From: Tetrastigma voinierianum
Lineage: Eukaryota > Streptophyta > Magnoliopsida > Vitales > Vitaceae
Direction: 5' to 3'
NCBI GenBank assembly: GCA_016808115.1
Contig: JAEQBH010004127.1
Location: 62,001-126,000, forward strand
DNA length: 64,000 bases
The position numbers were made by a program, and so were the translations under genes. The notes below the pieces were generated by a model. It saw only the letters and a list, made by a program, of their open reading frames with translations, had not been told where the DNA came from and searched no databases. Positions 1 through 11,168 of this stretch are shown in pieces; the first letter of the stretch is position 1, and every line of letters starts with the position of its first letter.

Positions 1-589
1 CTTTTCGTACCACTGACATTTTTTCTTTGATTCTCATTCCGGCCTTTGAGAACCGATTGACAAATATAAAATTATGAACAACCCTTACATTGTTGTAGTA
101 TTTATTTCATGAAGAATCGAACATGATCACTTCCTAATGCCTAGCCCAAACCTTAACCATTGATCCCTTCCTTACGAACAATCAAACTTTTAACCACCGA
201 GTCAAACCTCATTAGCGTTATATCCTCCTACTTCCCTTGCCCTTTTCCCAAACTCCATTTTCTTTTTGGCTCTTACCTTTAGTTAAAATTTAAGACAATT
301 TTATAAAGTTCGAGTGGTTTTTTTTTGTTATTTTTTGAAAAGATAGATAATTTTATTTTTATTCAAATAGTAATATATTCAATAAAAACACAAAACCAAA
401 TTCGATAAAAACTTTAAAGGATGAAATAGATCAAAGTTAATAGCATAATTGATCGATTCAAAACCTACACATTTGATAATTCTATAAAGACTAAAGTACC
501 TATTACTCTAATTCTACAGCATAAGGATGATGTCATATGTTTGAGACGCAGATGTCCCATCCTAACTTCCGCCTCTGCTTACTTAATAC
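1..589. other. Intergenic AT-rich DNA
   Basis: No reading frame longer than a few dozen codons and no recognisable protein similarity. The DNA is AT-rich with poly-A and poly-T runs. The last nine bases (581-589, ACTTAATAC) are the left target duplication of the following MITE. Confidence 0.6.
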
Positions 590-1286
590 CAACAAGTTTA
601 GAAAATCTGGATCGGCTCGTTTGATCGACAGACTGGTCGACGACCACAAAAACCGGTCCAATTCAATACAAAAAACCATTTTTTGATCGAACCGGATGAA
701 CCGACGATCGAACCGGTGAATTGAATGAACCAGCCGGTTCTCAACGAACCGAACGGTTCATTTCCATAAATTTTTTTGTTTTGTTTTTCAAGTTAAAACG
801 ACATCATTTTGATGCTTTGTACATCGAAACAATGTCGTTTTGCTTAGAATTAGAAAACTTGTAGGGTTAGAAGACTTGTAACAAAAAAAAAAAATTCAAT
901 TAAATATCGACTTGTGAATTCGACATGTAATAAAAATTACAGCTGAATCCAAATATACTTATCAGATCATTGTGATTATTTTAGATATTAATTGTAAAAT
1001 TATATTATTACTAATTAAGTGTATATTTATATAAATAAGTTTCTTTCATTTTAATATGTTTTCAATATTTAAACATTATACATATTTTTGAATAAATTTT
1101 AAAATACTTTATTTATATAAAAAAGTAATAAATAATATCTTAAATATTATTAATTATATATTCTAAAATTTAAATAATATATTTATTAAGTCATCGGTTC
1201 AGCCGCAATTCGACCATCGGTCCGACCAGTGAACCGTAAACCTGTAACTTTTTCGATTTAATCATCGATCCGATTTTTAAAACATT
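590..1286. mobile_element. Non-autonomous Mutator-type MITE, about 0.7 kb
   Basis: The two ends are imperfect inverted repeats. The left end (592-620) reads AAGTTTAGAAAATCTGGATC and the complement of the right end (1261-1286) reads AATGTTTTAAAAATCGGATC. The element is flanked by a perfect 9-bp direct repeat ACTTAATAC at 581-589 and 1287-1295, the length expected of Mutator-like transposition. It encodes nothing. The outer 100-150 bp are rich in CCGGTT/AACCGG words and the core is AT-rich. A relative of its right half lies at about 38935-39230, and an end-only fragment starts near 13861. The superfamily call rests on TSD length and is an inference. Confidence 0.75.
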
Positions 1287-1295
1287 ACTTAATAC

Positions 1296-2900
1296 ATTTT
1301 CCCATCCCCGTTCCAAACCCTAATGAGGTGGGCTCAAGAATCCCAAACCCGAGACCAGCCTGGGTCAATGGATACCATCCCCATCCCATTTATATGGCAG
1401 TGGGATTCTTTAAAAAAAATAGTTTTAAAATATAATAGATAAAAAACTATCTAGGAGATTATGGTAACTTTTGCCATTTAAGCATGCCACCTAATCCAAC
1501 ATAAAAAGAAAAAAGAAAAAAAGATTATCTTTTCCCAAACCCTATCAGGTGTTTGTTCTTTGTGATATTCTTACCTCTTCCTCACCGCACAACACGGAAG
1601 TTGCAGCCGCATCACGCCGGACCTGAAAGTAAGTAGAACCCATATGGATATTCACTCTCTTGGGTATATTCACTCTCACTTTCTCTCTCTTTGATCTATC
1701 GTTTATGTTTATTCACATGGAGGTTTCAGAATATTTGAATAAAATAATTAGAAAAATGTATTCCAAAGGTCGAAGCATTAAGCCACGTTTCCCTTATGTT
1801 ATAGCATGATGGAAGTCCTGAAATAGAGCTTTATATAATTTGGTGAATGCTCAATAGTTTGATTTTCTTACTGAGCATTGATTTTTTATTTTGTTGTGTT
1901 TGATTTCTTTGTTATCCAAATTTTTTTTATCTATTGAATTGTGAATTGGTTCTATTTATTTGTAGAACGTCACATGAGGACTAAATATTGAGCTAGGCTA
2001 ATATTTTGGACTCGAAATAAATACTGAAATTAAAATTTTAATATTCCAAGCATTGTGTGTGTATTTCATTCTAAGGATTTTCTGGGCTGCTGTGGACAAT
2101 CTATTGATTTCATAGATTATTTCACTTTCAAATTGCTCACAAGATGTTCGATAAAAATCCCTTTCTTTTTGGTGGATCTAAAATTTCCTAGAAAAGCTAA
2201 TAAGTCCACAATAAAACAAACCCATTGAAGAAAATTTGTTTCCCAAATGCCCATTGCCACGTTTTGATCTTGTTGATGTTCTTATTAGGAAAGCAACAAT
2301 TTTAATACTTCAATAATATTGTTGAGTTTAATTCCTTCTTATTGGAATATTACACGACAATTATGTCTATAACTGTATCAAGTTTTCAAACTAGACTCCA
2401 GTTTCTATTTTCCTTTTTGACTTCTATTCATGCATTACATCACATTACATTGTTCATTGATATAGTACTCAGTTCTTGGATTCGAATCGGAGATCTCCCG
2501 TATAACCCATCACATCTTTTTAACACTCGAGTCAAACCTTAAGAGTAGCATTCACCTTCAATTTAGAAAGCAAGAAGATACATATTTGATATATAACTCC
2601 CTATTATTAAGATCTCTCTATGTTCACTCTACGGGATCACACTCTAGAATTCAAACAACCTCCACAACAGTACAATGCATATTAAGCAGCTTCTCCATCA
2701 AATCTACAGTCAACATGGAAGCCTTTGGCTTCAGAACCGGAGCCGTCGGACGGCAAGTTGGATGTAGATGTGCTCCTTTCACATGGGCCAAGCCATTTGG
2801 CTTGCATGTATCTGTGTTTTCTCTATGAACCTATATGTATTTTATTCTCTTTGGCAGCTACACGCAGGATTTTGTGGTTATTTAACATAGATTCTAAAAA
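1296..2900. other. Intergenic DNA, no gene recognised
   Basis: Only short open frames without recognisable content. Around 1540-1700 a CT-rich stretch ending in a possible donor (GAAAGTAAGTAG, near 1625) resembles a transcript leader, but no coding sequence follows it that I can support. Confidence 0.4.
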
Positions 2901-3290
2901 GACAACATGTGGATGGAGTATCGAGACAGTTTGGGATGCGTCATGGGATTCCAGATTCTTGTGATATAGAGGTCATCTTGCATCAGTATGATGTGTTCTT
3001 CATCAATAAACCCTTATGTGTTCTTCAAATAGGCCTCCACCTGAGCATGGGTTCAAATGGGTTGAAACTGGGCTTCACGTCGCGACGTGAATGCTTGGTG
3101 ACGTCGCAACGTGAAACTGGAAGATGACACTTCTTGATTTCACCTCTTTTAGCTACAATTCAGCATCTTTTCATTTCAAAATGCTTCATATGCCTTGGGA
3201 ATGCACCTATATGCAAATATAAACAAATAAATAGCATTATAATACTTATTTATAAACTAAAAACACTTCAAACTAACCAAAATGTATGTA
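2900..3290. repeat. LTR-like fragment with a perfect 16-bp palindrome
   Basis: Positions 3075-3090 read TCACGTCGCGACGTGA, a perfect 16-bp palindrome. Ten bases later a near copy (TGACGTCGCAACGTGA, about 3099-3114) follows. The same layout, two closely spaced palindromes in otherwise plain sequence, is seen in retrotransposon LTRs elsewhere in this window, so an LTR remnant is inferred. No paired copy, protein domain or element boundary is visible, so the limits are approximate. Confidence 0.35.
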
Positions 3291-3312
3291 GGGGATAAAA
3301 TGAGATTATTAC

Positions 3313-3400
3313 CTGAATGCTAACTTCGCTACCATCCACCTTTTCAAAGGCAGGCCATAGAATTCTGGACCTGACATCCACCATTCCCTGACAAATTTCC
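3313..3400 (-). other. Candidate exon B (88 bp)
   Basis: On the minus strand it is bounded by a good acceptor (TTTGTATAG) and a good donor (CAG/GTAATA). It is open in the frame continuing from candidate exon A at 3905-3963, where the junction codon AG+G is arginine, and that frame ends in phase 0. The encoded peptide is not recognised. It may be an extra 3' exon of the upstream TNL or part of another decayed gene. Confidence 0.3.
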
Positions 3401-3904
3401 CTATACAAAGTAAATCGATTATAAATTCTTTTACATATGTAATATTTTTATCCTTATATATATAACTCCTATATGTATTGTTTTTGTGTTTTCTGGCTCT
3501 ATTACCTAGCATAATATTGGTCACACATATTAAAACAGAACTTTCTTAACCTTTAAATAGTTATGTAATTTCTTTCAAAAATAATTTATTTAGTTTAGAC
3601 GAAAAGGTATCACCAACCCGACAAAATGTGATTCTATATATGAATTTATTCACATAAAATAATTGGAAAAATATTAGTCTACAATGATGATCAAAAATGA
3701 CTGTTATTACCAAATTAATATAATTATAGAAACAAAGAATATACAAATAAATTAAAATGGAATTAAATTCAAATTCAATTTTAAAAATGAACATTCAGAA
3801 ATTCAATCCATTAATATTATATATTGTCTAGACTTAACTGGCTGGCCACCCAATGATAAAGTACTCAAAACGCCAAAAGAACATATTAAAAAGGAAGTGA
3901 TTAC

Positions 3905-3963
3905 CTCGATTCTACAAAATCCAAATTGATTTTGGTGCAATTTTTTCCATAAGATTCAATCTC
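3905..3963 (-). other. Candidate exon A (59 bp)
   Basis: On the minus strand it is preceded by the acceptor CTTGCAG and followed by the donor GAG/GTAATC. It is open throughout and encodes EIESYGKNCTKINLDFVES. The last TNL exon ends in CCCTCT/GTAAGC, which could act as a phase-0 donor, and exon A reads on in phase 0, so it may be spliced to the TNL. This is inference from splice signals only. Confidence 0.3.
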
Positions 3964-3967
3964 CTGC

Positions 3968-4322
3968 AAGAATGACAGTGTTCATTTCACTAAATTGAAT
4001 GAAATGATGGAACTTAAAATGTATTATATTTATGCTCACAAAATAAAGATAATTAAAACGTAAACAAATTCTTAAAATTAATTAAAAATTTTGAAAATTT
4101 TAATTTGGAAAAAATACTATAGAAAAAAAAATTAAATATCAGTAATCTTTATATTTTTAAATAATTTATTATTTTCAGCAACATGGAAAATAAACAGATT
4201 TTTTTTAAATAATATATAAAAATAATAAATTGATTTTGAATATATTTGTTTTATTTGATTTGTATTTTTATGATTTGTGAAGAAAAGGAATTAATGGAAA
4301 AAAAAATCAAACACCATATGTC
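3968..4322. other. AT-rich intergenic or intronic DNA
   Basis: Very AT-rich, with long A and T runs. No coding or RNA feature seen. It would be intron if candidate exons A and B belong to the TNL. Confidence 0.4.
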
Positions 4323-4737
4323 CTAGCTTACAGAGGGGAAAGCATGGGAAAGGCGGGTGTCCGGCTTTCGAATCTGATTCATCTCCATCACATCATCCTT
4401 ATCCTCTTCATCATATAGTAGACGAATCCCACACTGTTTCACTGCTGTGCCGCCATCACAGAAAAACTCGAAGAATTCGGTGGCCGCTTTGACATAACTC
4501 ATTGGTCGATACGAGAACCAGGTGTGATCAGTAGTTTTTGAAGTGTTATTGCTGTCAGAGATGATGCAGCCAGATTCATCCAGACTTAAAACAACACAAA
4601 CACCAAACCCTTCGGCACAGACTTATCATACTGATATCGTGGCAGCTCTATTACATACTGAACGACCCCATGCTCTTTATGGTGAACCAATCTGGAATGC
4701 TACTCCCCGGAATAACATTGTCGTAGTCGTCCACATC
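4323..4737 (-). pseudogene. TNL exon 5: C-terminal jelly-roll/post-LRR domain
   Basis: The acceptor TTCAG/GATGTGG gives the start. The exon encodes the post-LRR (C-JID) signature VIPGSSIPDWFT, the usual 'PGS.IP.WF' block of TNL C-termini, then HTWFSYRP and CGIRLLYDEED near the end. The domain is known to help TNLs contact their ligand. The frame breaks twice, after IKSMG (near 4658) and after GLVFVLF (near 4587). Beyond the second break the correct frame stays open to a TAG at 4323-4325. GTAAGC just before that stop could alternatively serve as a donor into the candidate exons at 3905-3963 and 3313-3400. Confidence 0.8.
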
Positions 4738-4902
4738 CTGAACCATGTATGATAAAGTTAACAATGTGAGTAGAGAAATAAAATAATATTCTAGGTTGAA
4801 TATTACAATCTTATTTTGTGGGATTGTATCCAATTATTTAATATCATGTTAATTAAACTATGCTTTAAGAACACTTAGTGTACGAGTACAAAGATAACAT
4901 AC

Positions 4903-6171
4903 CCGGTAGTAATAACATGAATCCTTAAATGATGCAACATGCTGAATTCCCAGTAGGATAGCTTCCACAGAGACACTCTGCCATTCTCCACAAGTTCAAA
5001 GAATGAGAAAATCGAAATCGATTCTTCTGACTTCCTCGCTGCATAGGCATTTGATTGATATGAAAGGTTTCAGGATGTGCAGCCATCGGCCTACAAGCTA
5101 TAATACTTGATGGAGGACTGGCAATGAATGAAGACTCTTGCAATCTTCCAGTATGAGACATTGGAGTTGAGGAAGCTGACTCAGACTACCAGGTAATGTA
5201 GTGAAAGTTTTTCTGCTCAGATCCAAACTTACCAAAGAAGATAATTACTAAGATCACAGGGTAATGATAGACTGGACAAAGAAAGTCGCAATCCTTCTCG
5301 TGGTGATGAGCGCAAAGATAAAACCTGAGTCCTTGACTTAAATTCCCCTTCCTTACATCCTGCCAATAACAATCTTCGAAGCTTCTAGACAAAGAGTAAT
5401 AGAGCTGGGTACCTCTTGTATACCACTTCCATTTGCTTCGAGCTCTTCTAAACATTGTAGGCCCCCAGTGTCATCCGGCAATTTCTTTAGTTCTGAACAA
5501 CCAGACAGAGTAAGACTCCAAAGAGATTTCAACTTACAAATGCTTCCAGGAAGGCTTGCAAGGTCTTTACAATTTCCCAGGTTCAACCAAACAAGCCCAT
5601 TTAGATGCCCAATTGATGAAGGTAACTCCCTAAGACCAGTCCCATCTAGATAAATATGTTTCAAATCCTCCATATTTTCTCTATCTCTGAAGATTCTTCA
5701 GTCTGAAGCAGTTTGAAAGAGAGAGAACTCCAGGGACTTCCCAACTAAATGCAGCTTGCAATAGACTTGAGGCTTTTGCAGTTATATAGAGATAGTGAAG
5801 CAAGTCTCATTGAGATGTTCATCACGGATGATGGCAAACTTTTTATGGCAGTCCCATCTAAATAAAGCGTTGATAAATGCTTCATGTTTTCTTGTACCTC
5901 TGGAAATTTCTTCAATTTTGAGCAGCCAGAGAGATTAAGAATTTGAAGAGACTCCATATGGATACTGCTCAAGAAACTCTTTGAGGTTTTTGCAGCCGCT
6001 CAAATTAAGATCTGTAAGATTCTTGAGAGCTACAATGGAAAGATGAACTTTGACCAAACCTCTACAATCTGTAAGAATTATTCTGCTGAGCTTTGGAGCT
6101 CCGGAGAAGTCTGGAGTTTTGATTAGATGTTGAGAGTGGCAGAGTTTGACAAACTCCAGCATCGGGAATGG
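4903..6171 (-). pseudogene. TNL exon 4: leucine-rich repeats
   Basis: It starts after the acceptor TTTCTTTCACAG and ends at a CCGG/GTATGT donor. It holds about eight plant-type LRRs with the L..L.L..C..L..(L/F)P spacing, for example LQILNLSGCSKLKKFPEV, MKHLSTLYLDGTAIKSLPSS, GLVWLNLGNCKDLASLPGS and LWSLTLSGCSELKKLPDD. These repeats normally form the ligand-sensing solenoid. The exon is broken: frame changes near 5985 (after NLKEF) and near 5745 (after IASCI), and there are several stops and frame changes between about 5170 and 5360 before the frame recovers for the segment ending near 4925. Intact relatives encode this exon as one long open frame, so the damage is secondary decay or sequence error. 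Confidence 0.88.
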
Positions 6172-6239
6172 CTGTGAAAGAAAAAGAGCGAAAAAAGGGC
6201 TGGAACAAATCCACTTTGATGAACTTTATAATTCATTCA

Positions 6240-6262
6240 AAATAATAATAATAATAATAACA
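6240..6262. repeat. AAT trinucleotide microsatellite
   Basis: About seven AAT units within the intron between TNL exons 3 and 4. A simple repeat with no other role seen. Confidence 0.8.
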
Positions 6263-6280
6263 ACAAATATAAAAGTATAC

Positions 6281-6632
6281 CTTGTTTCCTTCCCACGGTT
6301 GTTCAAGCCGACTAAAACACATGTCCAACTCAACAAGCTTTCCAGGATGAAAATTTGATGGAAGGGACTTTAAAGGATATCCATGCCAGCAAAGATAACT
6401 TTAATTTTTGGATAGAAAGTTCAAATCCCCAGATAGATGCAATTTACATCTAGCATACCAATCATTGTATGTCGTCCTTATCAAATCATAATCCCAGCTT
6501 CCATCTATTGATGCAAAATAGAATCTGAGTATTCTTAATTTGTTCATCTTTGTAAAGATATCCACATTGAAGTGCAGCTGATCTCTTAAAGCAGACAAGT
6601 TGAGGACTATGCCTTCGACTGCTTTAGTCCCC
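6281..6632 (-). pseudogene. TNL exon 3: NB-LRR linker exon
   Basis: Bounded by the acceptor TTTTTAG (6633-6634) and the donor AAG/GTATAC (6275-6280). It begins GTKAVEGIVLNLSALRDQ and continues FTKMNKLRILRFYF, the conserved 'VEGI.LDLS ... F.KM.KLRLL' linker of TNLs. The frame is lost at LNFLSKN (about 6404), in a run of five A residues. The downstream conserved block (YLCWHGYPLKSLPSNFHP, then LVELDMCFSRLEQ) is intact one frame over, which points to a single-base indel. The following intron (6172-6280) contains an AAT microsatellite. Confidence 0.85.
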
Positions 6633-6721
6633 TAAAAATAAACCAAAAGCAGACTATGAGCTTGAAGTTAAAATAAAAAAAAATTGAGAAAACAAAAAGT
6701 TATTGCACATTTAGGTCTTAC

Positions 6722-6893
6722 TGTATTTGTTGTTAATACATGAATAACATCCTCATTAACCCACAACCTACTGCGTTTGCCGAGAACTTCATTAGTTTGT
6801 TGCTGAATAACTTCCCATCTCATTTCTTGTATCAAATCATGCATACGTAACTTATTACATGAAATGGTTATGAGAGACTTTTCTATGAGAATA
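6722..6893 (-). pseudogene. TNL exon 2, 3' part: end of NB-ARC with MHD motif
   Basis: Reads ILIEKSLITISCNKLRMHDL, which contains the MHD motif that contacts ADP in the ARC2 subdomain, then GKRSRLWVNEDVIHVLTTNT. It ends at the ACA/GTAAGA donor (6720-6721). It continues directly from the fragment at 11169-12085 once the CACTA insertion is discounted; the three bases ATA at 6891-6893 and again at 11169-11171 are the target duplication. The stretch between the break and the donor is open. Confidence 0.88.
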
Positions 6894-7199
6894 CACTACA
6901 AGAAAAATGATATATGGAGACACAATTTTAGTTGGGGTCAGAAAAATCCACAACCACAGATGGTATATAGCAGCAAGTCTATTTGTGTCGCAGGTAAAAG
7001 GTAGTTTCATTCGAATCTTATAAGGTGCGAAATTGATTAAACGCAAGCGCAAGACACGTACTTGCAACTAATAATGGACCGCTACTATATACAACCTTAT
7101 GAATGCATGCTCTTTAGTACCGCTAGCGGATACTTATTGAAGCCACGTGGACTTCACCGCTGTCTTTGATTAATTATACAAGCGATTGTTCCGTTCTCC

Positions 7200-8790
7200 C
7201 CATGAGCCCTCACGCTCTTAGGACTAATTTCTTCCATGTTTGCAAATCCTCGATCCATTTATTCTTCTATACATTGATTCAATTTTTCTTCTAATTCTCT
7301 TCTTTCCCGATCTCACGAGAGGTTTAGTTTCATCTTCGCTAAAAGAAATGAGAAAATTAAAGATAATTTCTAAATTTCCTTATAATTATACCATCCTCGG
7401 ATCGGCTCCTACTCCGACTCCTAGTCCATATCTTTGGATCTGCGAATCGCCATCTGCGATTTTTTAATCCTATTGGTGATTTGATCCCTTTTGCATTAAT
7501 TTGGCGTTTAAGAGTTTTCATGTCGTAGGTCGGTTTCGATTTGGTTCATTGATGCGAAATTAAAATTACGAGCTTTCTACGGATTCGATAAGTTATTCTT
7601 GTGCTTTTCATATATAAATGTGGTTCTTGAGTGGGGGTGCGGACTGAAATGGATCTTTGACACGCATTTCCAAGGAGATTGCAATTAAGCAGGGTTCAGT
7701 CGGTGGATCTGGGTCTCACGAGCCCTAGCTCAAATGCTGGAGAAAGCTCTGCTTTGCCTTTGGATGTTCTCGGCTGGTCGACGGACGTGCTGCGTTCTTG
7801 CTAGATGAGCCCATTTGTTTTACGTATTTGGCATTTTTCGTTGAGAAGATGGAAGATCAGGCTCGTGTTGGCAAGAATCGTGGAATTCTAGAGTTGGTTG
7901 AGATTTTCACTTGAGGATGAATATCTCGTGTTGTATGAATGATTAATATTTCTTCATTTCTTCTCCATGTTTTATCATAGTTATTTTCTGATTTTCCTCA
8001 AATTTTGGATGGAATGTTTGGAAATTTGGTATATTGAGATTCCCATCTGATACTCTGTTTTTATGCCAGAACATGAGATATGGTCTTCTTAGGCTGGTCC
8101 TTGCTCTTGGTATCTGTAAGTAAGAGAAACTGTTTCCATGCTTTCCGGTATGGTATCTGCAGGTTGTTAGGATTTAAACATATTATCTTCTGAACTAGAG
8201 CGAGTTGAGAAATAGTGAAACTAAACTATGTTGTGTTGACATACGTAGATGTCATTTAAGTTATTAAGTGTTAGTGATCAATTACGAACTTCTTATGTGT
8301 GTGTGTATGCATCTCTGGCACATTGATTAATCCTGCTTTGAGATGTGCCTCGATTTGGATACACCGCATATTTATCTCCAACTTCCTGTATGTTGGAGAT
8401 GGTTTCTTCTCTTCTGTTGACTGGAGTTCTTAAAGTTTGGGAAGGACCCTTCACCTTCAGTTGTTTCTGATAAAAAATTACACATGTTTTGGTGTAACTA
8501 TGCATGTTGCCCTCTTCCATTTAATTTGTATAAATTATAAATTGTAAACCCAATTAGTTGATGCTTCTTTTTCAGCCCCATTTCTTCTGAATACTGTACT
8601 GGGACCTGCACTTGGCATTAAAGCAAGATCCCTGAGCGGTGGGGCGAGGAAACTCTTGTTATCATCTACGGCCGAGAATTTGAATCCGTTTGGTTGAAGG
8701 GAATGGGAAGTTCTTGTTGGAGCTCTCAACCATCCATAGCAGATCTCAGCTTGGTTTGTGAAATTATGCAACTAGAGGTAAAGGATTGGC
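7200..8790 (+). other. Gene-like interior of the CACTA element, possible captured host sequence
   Basis: Base composition is more balanced than in the flanks. CT-rich leader-like sequence (7190-7330) is followed by short open stretches. One of them (about 8617-8776) is open across roughly 50 codons, reading RWGEETLVIIYGREFESVWL, and ends at a GAG/GTAAAG donor-like site. I do not recognise a protein. Capture of host gene pieces is common in plant CACTA elements, but here it is inferred. Confidence 0.3.
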
Positions 8791-8999
8791 TCAGTACTTG
8801 TCTACTTGTCTTTTGTTTTTTTGTATTTTCTCTAATCTGTTGCTTAGTTGGATGCCTTGGTAATGGATTATGTTTTGAAAAGATTGATTTTTGTCTCGTT
8901 CCCATCATTAAGTGGCATTGAAACTCTGTGATGATAAAAGTTACTGTTATTCACAGTAGACAAGTCGCCGATTTGATGAAACCTTAAAATTTTGACTTA

Positions 9000-10680
9000 T
9001 TCTGATGATTAAAATATGAGATAATGAATGACTTATGCTTTTCATAGTTAAAATCACGACATAAATTAAATGCTAAGTTAAGGCAACCCAAGTTCATGCA
9101 CAGCCTATATGTGATTAAGCCCCCAAAGCGTAAGCAACAACAAACAAGGAAACGGAGAACAAAATTGAGGCCTTAAAGGTCCCAGGTTAAGTTTCCATCA
9201 TTATCAATGAAATCTAGGAAAAATCTCGTATCCATGCACAATTTCATAGATTCACATTGCTTAACAAGCTTCAGTAAGCATCCATTTAGATGACTTCACT
9301 CCTCCATAAGTTCTTATTTGCTTTCCCTTCCATAAACTCAAGGTAAGCCTGATAGAGTTCTTTTCCAGTTTTCTCTCCTATCACTTCTAGAGCTTACCTT
9401 GCTTGCTAGATAACTCTGTATAATGGTAGGACCCAAACCAATAATGCCACATGCGGCATGCAGTGAAAATAATAGTTGATCACCCATTCTCATCCTATTT
9501 GCACATCGACAATTCAATATTATTCCCCTTACTTTTAATTCATGAAATTAAACAATGGGATTTAAGAGAAGCAGTTGGGTTATCACTTGAGGAATTAGCA
9601 TTTAAGAAACTTAGTACAATCTTTCTATCATATGACAATTGGTGTCTTTTGGCAGTGTATGGTGTAAATAAACCTAGTGGTGCTTACTGTAGGATAACCA
9701 TGTCAATAGGATGAGCCTTAATGGCATGGTGAAAAACAGGATTGATGAGATTAACCTTGTGGTTGTCCATTACTTTTTAGGTGCATATTCAAACTTGGTG
9801 CCTTGATGACCTAAGTTGGATGATTTGAATTTAGCTAGTGATGTGATTGGAAGGGTGGCACTACAAAGAAGAAAAGCTGTCTTATAAATTTGTCTTCTAT
9901 GGGAAGACCACAAGATGCACCACAAGAATTTTAACTGCCAGCTAACAAATATGCATAACAGAATTTTAACAAATATGCAATCTGGAAAATTGATTATTCT
10001 CATAAATAGTAAACATCGTACAAGTAACTTGTAGTGCCTCACATGTAACTTACCTCATCAAAAGACTTCTTCAAATGAGCCCATTGATCAATATATCGTA
10101 CCTCTGATATTAGTTAGAAACTTTTGGATAAGAGATTGGAAAAGAGCTTCCTCACGCCTTAAAGTTCAGCACCTCTACACATGACATCAATGACTATAGC
10201 ATGAATCTCTATTTTAGGTGATTCATAAGTAGAGAGTGAATAAGAAATAAGTAAACCTGTACTGTACTGGATCTATTTTTGCTCTATTGACATGATATCC
10301 ATGTGTTATGCAGTGATAAACCTGGGCACCATGACGATCGAAGAAGCATCTTGTCGATGGTTCTATATTGAGAGCCAAACTTCGGGGAAGACCAACAAGG
10401 GATTGCTTCATCTCTTCTATAATTACCATTTAAGCTTCAATCATATTTTTTCCATGTAATTTAGGATATTGTATATACTTATGATTGGAGACTCTCTTTC
10501 CTGTCTGAGGTTTTAAGTTACATTAAATAATTATTATCTGATTATCTCATATTTATATCATTTCACCAACCTAAACATACATTACTGCTTTGTTACTAAG
10601 AATTTGGTGTCTTGGTATCAATACCTTGTAGGCATGTTTGATAAAATTAATTATAAACATTAAGTTTTGAATACCTAACT
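9000..10680. other. CACTA interior, no recognised gene
   Basis: Only short frames, such as an 87-codon plus-strand frame at 9451-9714 and a 68-codon minus-strand frame at 10223-10429, neither recognisable. Minus-strand DQWAHLKKSFDE followed by a GTAAG donor near 10055 faintly recalls plant transposase-related proteins but is too short to call. Confidence 0.35.
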
Positions 10681-10689
10681 TGGCTGTAA

Positions 10690-11160
10690 ACATGAGGAGT
10701 CGATCCACGATCATGACTATAAATCATCCACATGGTAAAGTCGACCATAAGCGCGGTTATAAACCATCCTATGGTTGGGTTCCAATTATATAAGCGAAGT
10801 GGCAATAAACTACCTTATGGCCAAAATTGACGACAAGCGCGACTAGAAACTACCATATGGCCGGGGGTCGACCAAGGCAGGCTATAACCATTACTATGGC
10901 GAGATTGATCCTGGCCGCGGCTATAAATCGCACCTATGGTCGAGGTCGCTGGCCGTGATATAAACTATGCAGGTGTGCGGCCGTGGAAGAAGCTTATAGC
11001 CACGGTTTGCTTGAAATGACCGCATCTATAGGATTTCTCCACACCACCTATGGCCGTACCATCTGCAAAGCAGGTTGTCTTCATTCGCAGCTATATTTTA
11101 TGGTTGCATCATATACTGCTTTTAGCCGGGGTCGATGGCCGCGGCTAAAGGCTTTCTTCC
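10690..11160. repeat. CACTA subterminal repeats
   Basis: An irregular array of roughly 50-60-bp units built from GACCATAAGCGCGGTTATAA-like and CTATGGCCG words in both orientations, lying just inside the right terminus. It includes a near-palindrome TTTAGCCG...CGGCTAAA at about 11121-11150. Such arrays are the known binding region for En/Spm transposase proteins. Confidence 0.7.
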
Positions 11161-11168
11161 TAGTAGTG

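Larger units (their letters stand above)
6894..11168. mobile_element. CACTA (En/Spm) DNA transposon, 4.3 kb, non-autonomous
   Basis: The left end is CACTACAAGAAAAATGATAT and the complement of the right end is CACTACTAGGAAGAAAGCCT, the classic CACTA termini. They are flanked by the 3-bp duplication ATA (6891-6893 and 11169-11171). The right 480 bp (about 10690-11160) hold repeated subterminal words around GGCCGCGGCTATAAA and TATGGCCG in both orientations, as is normal for transposase-binding regions of this superfamily. No transposase (TNPA or TNPD) can be recognised inside, so the element looks non-autonomous. The centre (7.2-9 kb) has gene-like stretches that could be captured host sequence. 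Insertion destroyed the TNL NB-ARC exon. Confidence 0.9.

Noticed and set aside
5468..5653. Plus-strand frame over the LRR exon
   Set aside because: Antisense shadow of the leucine-rich repeats on the minus strand.
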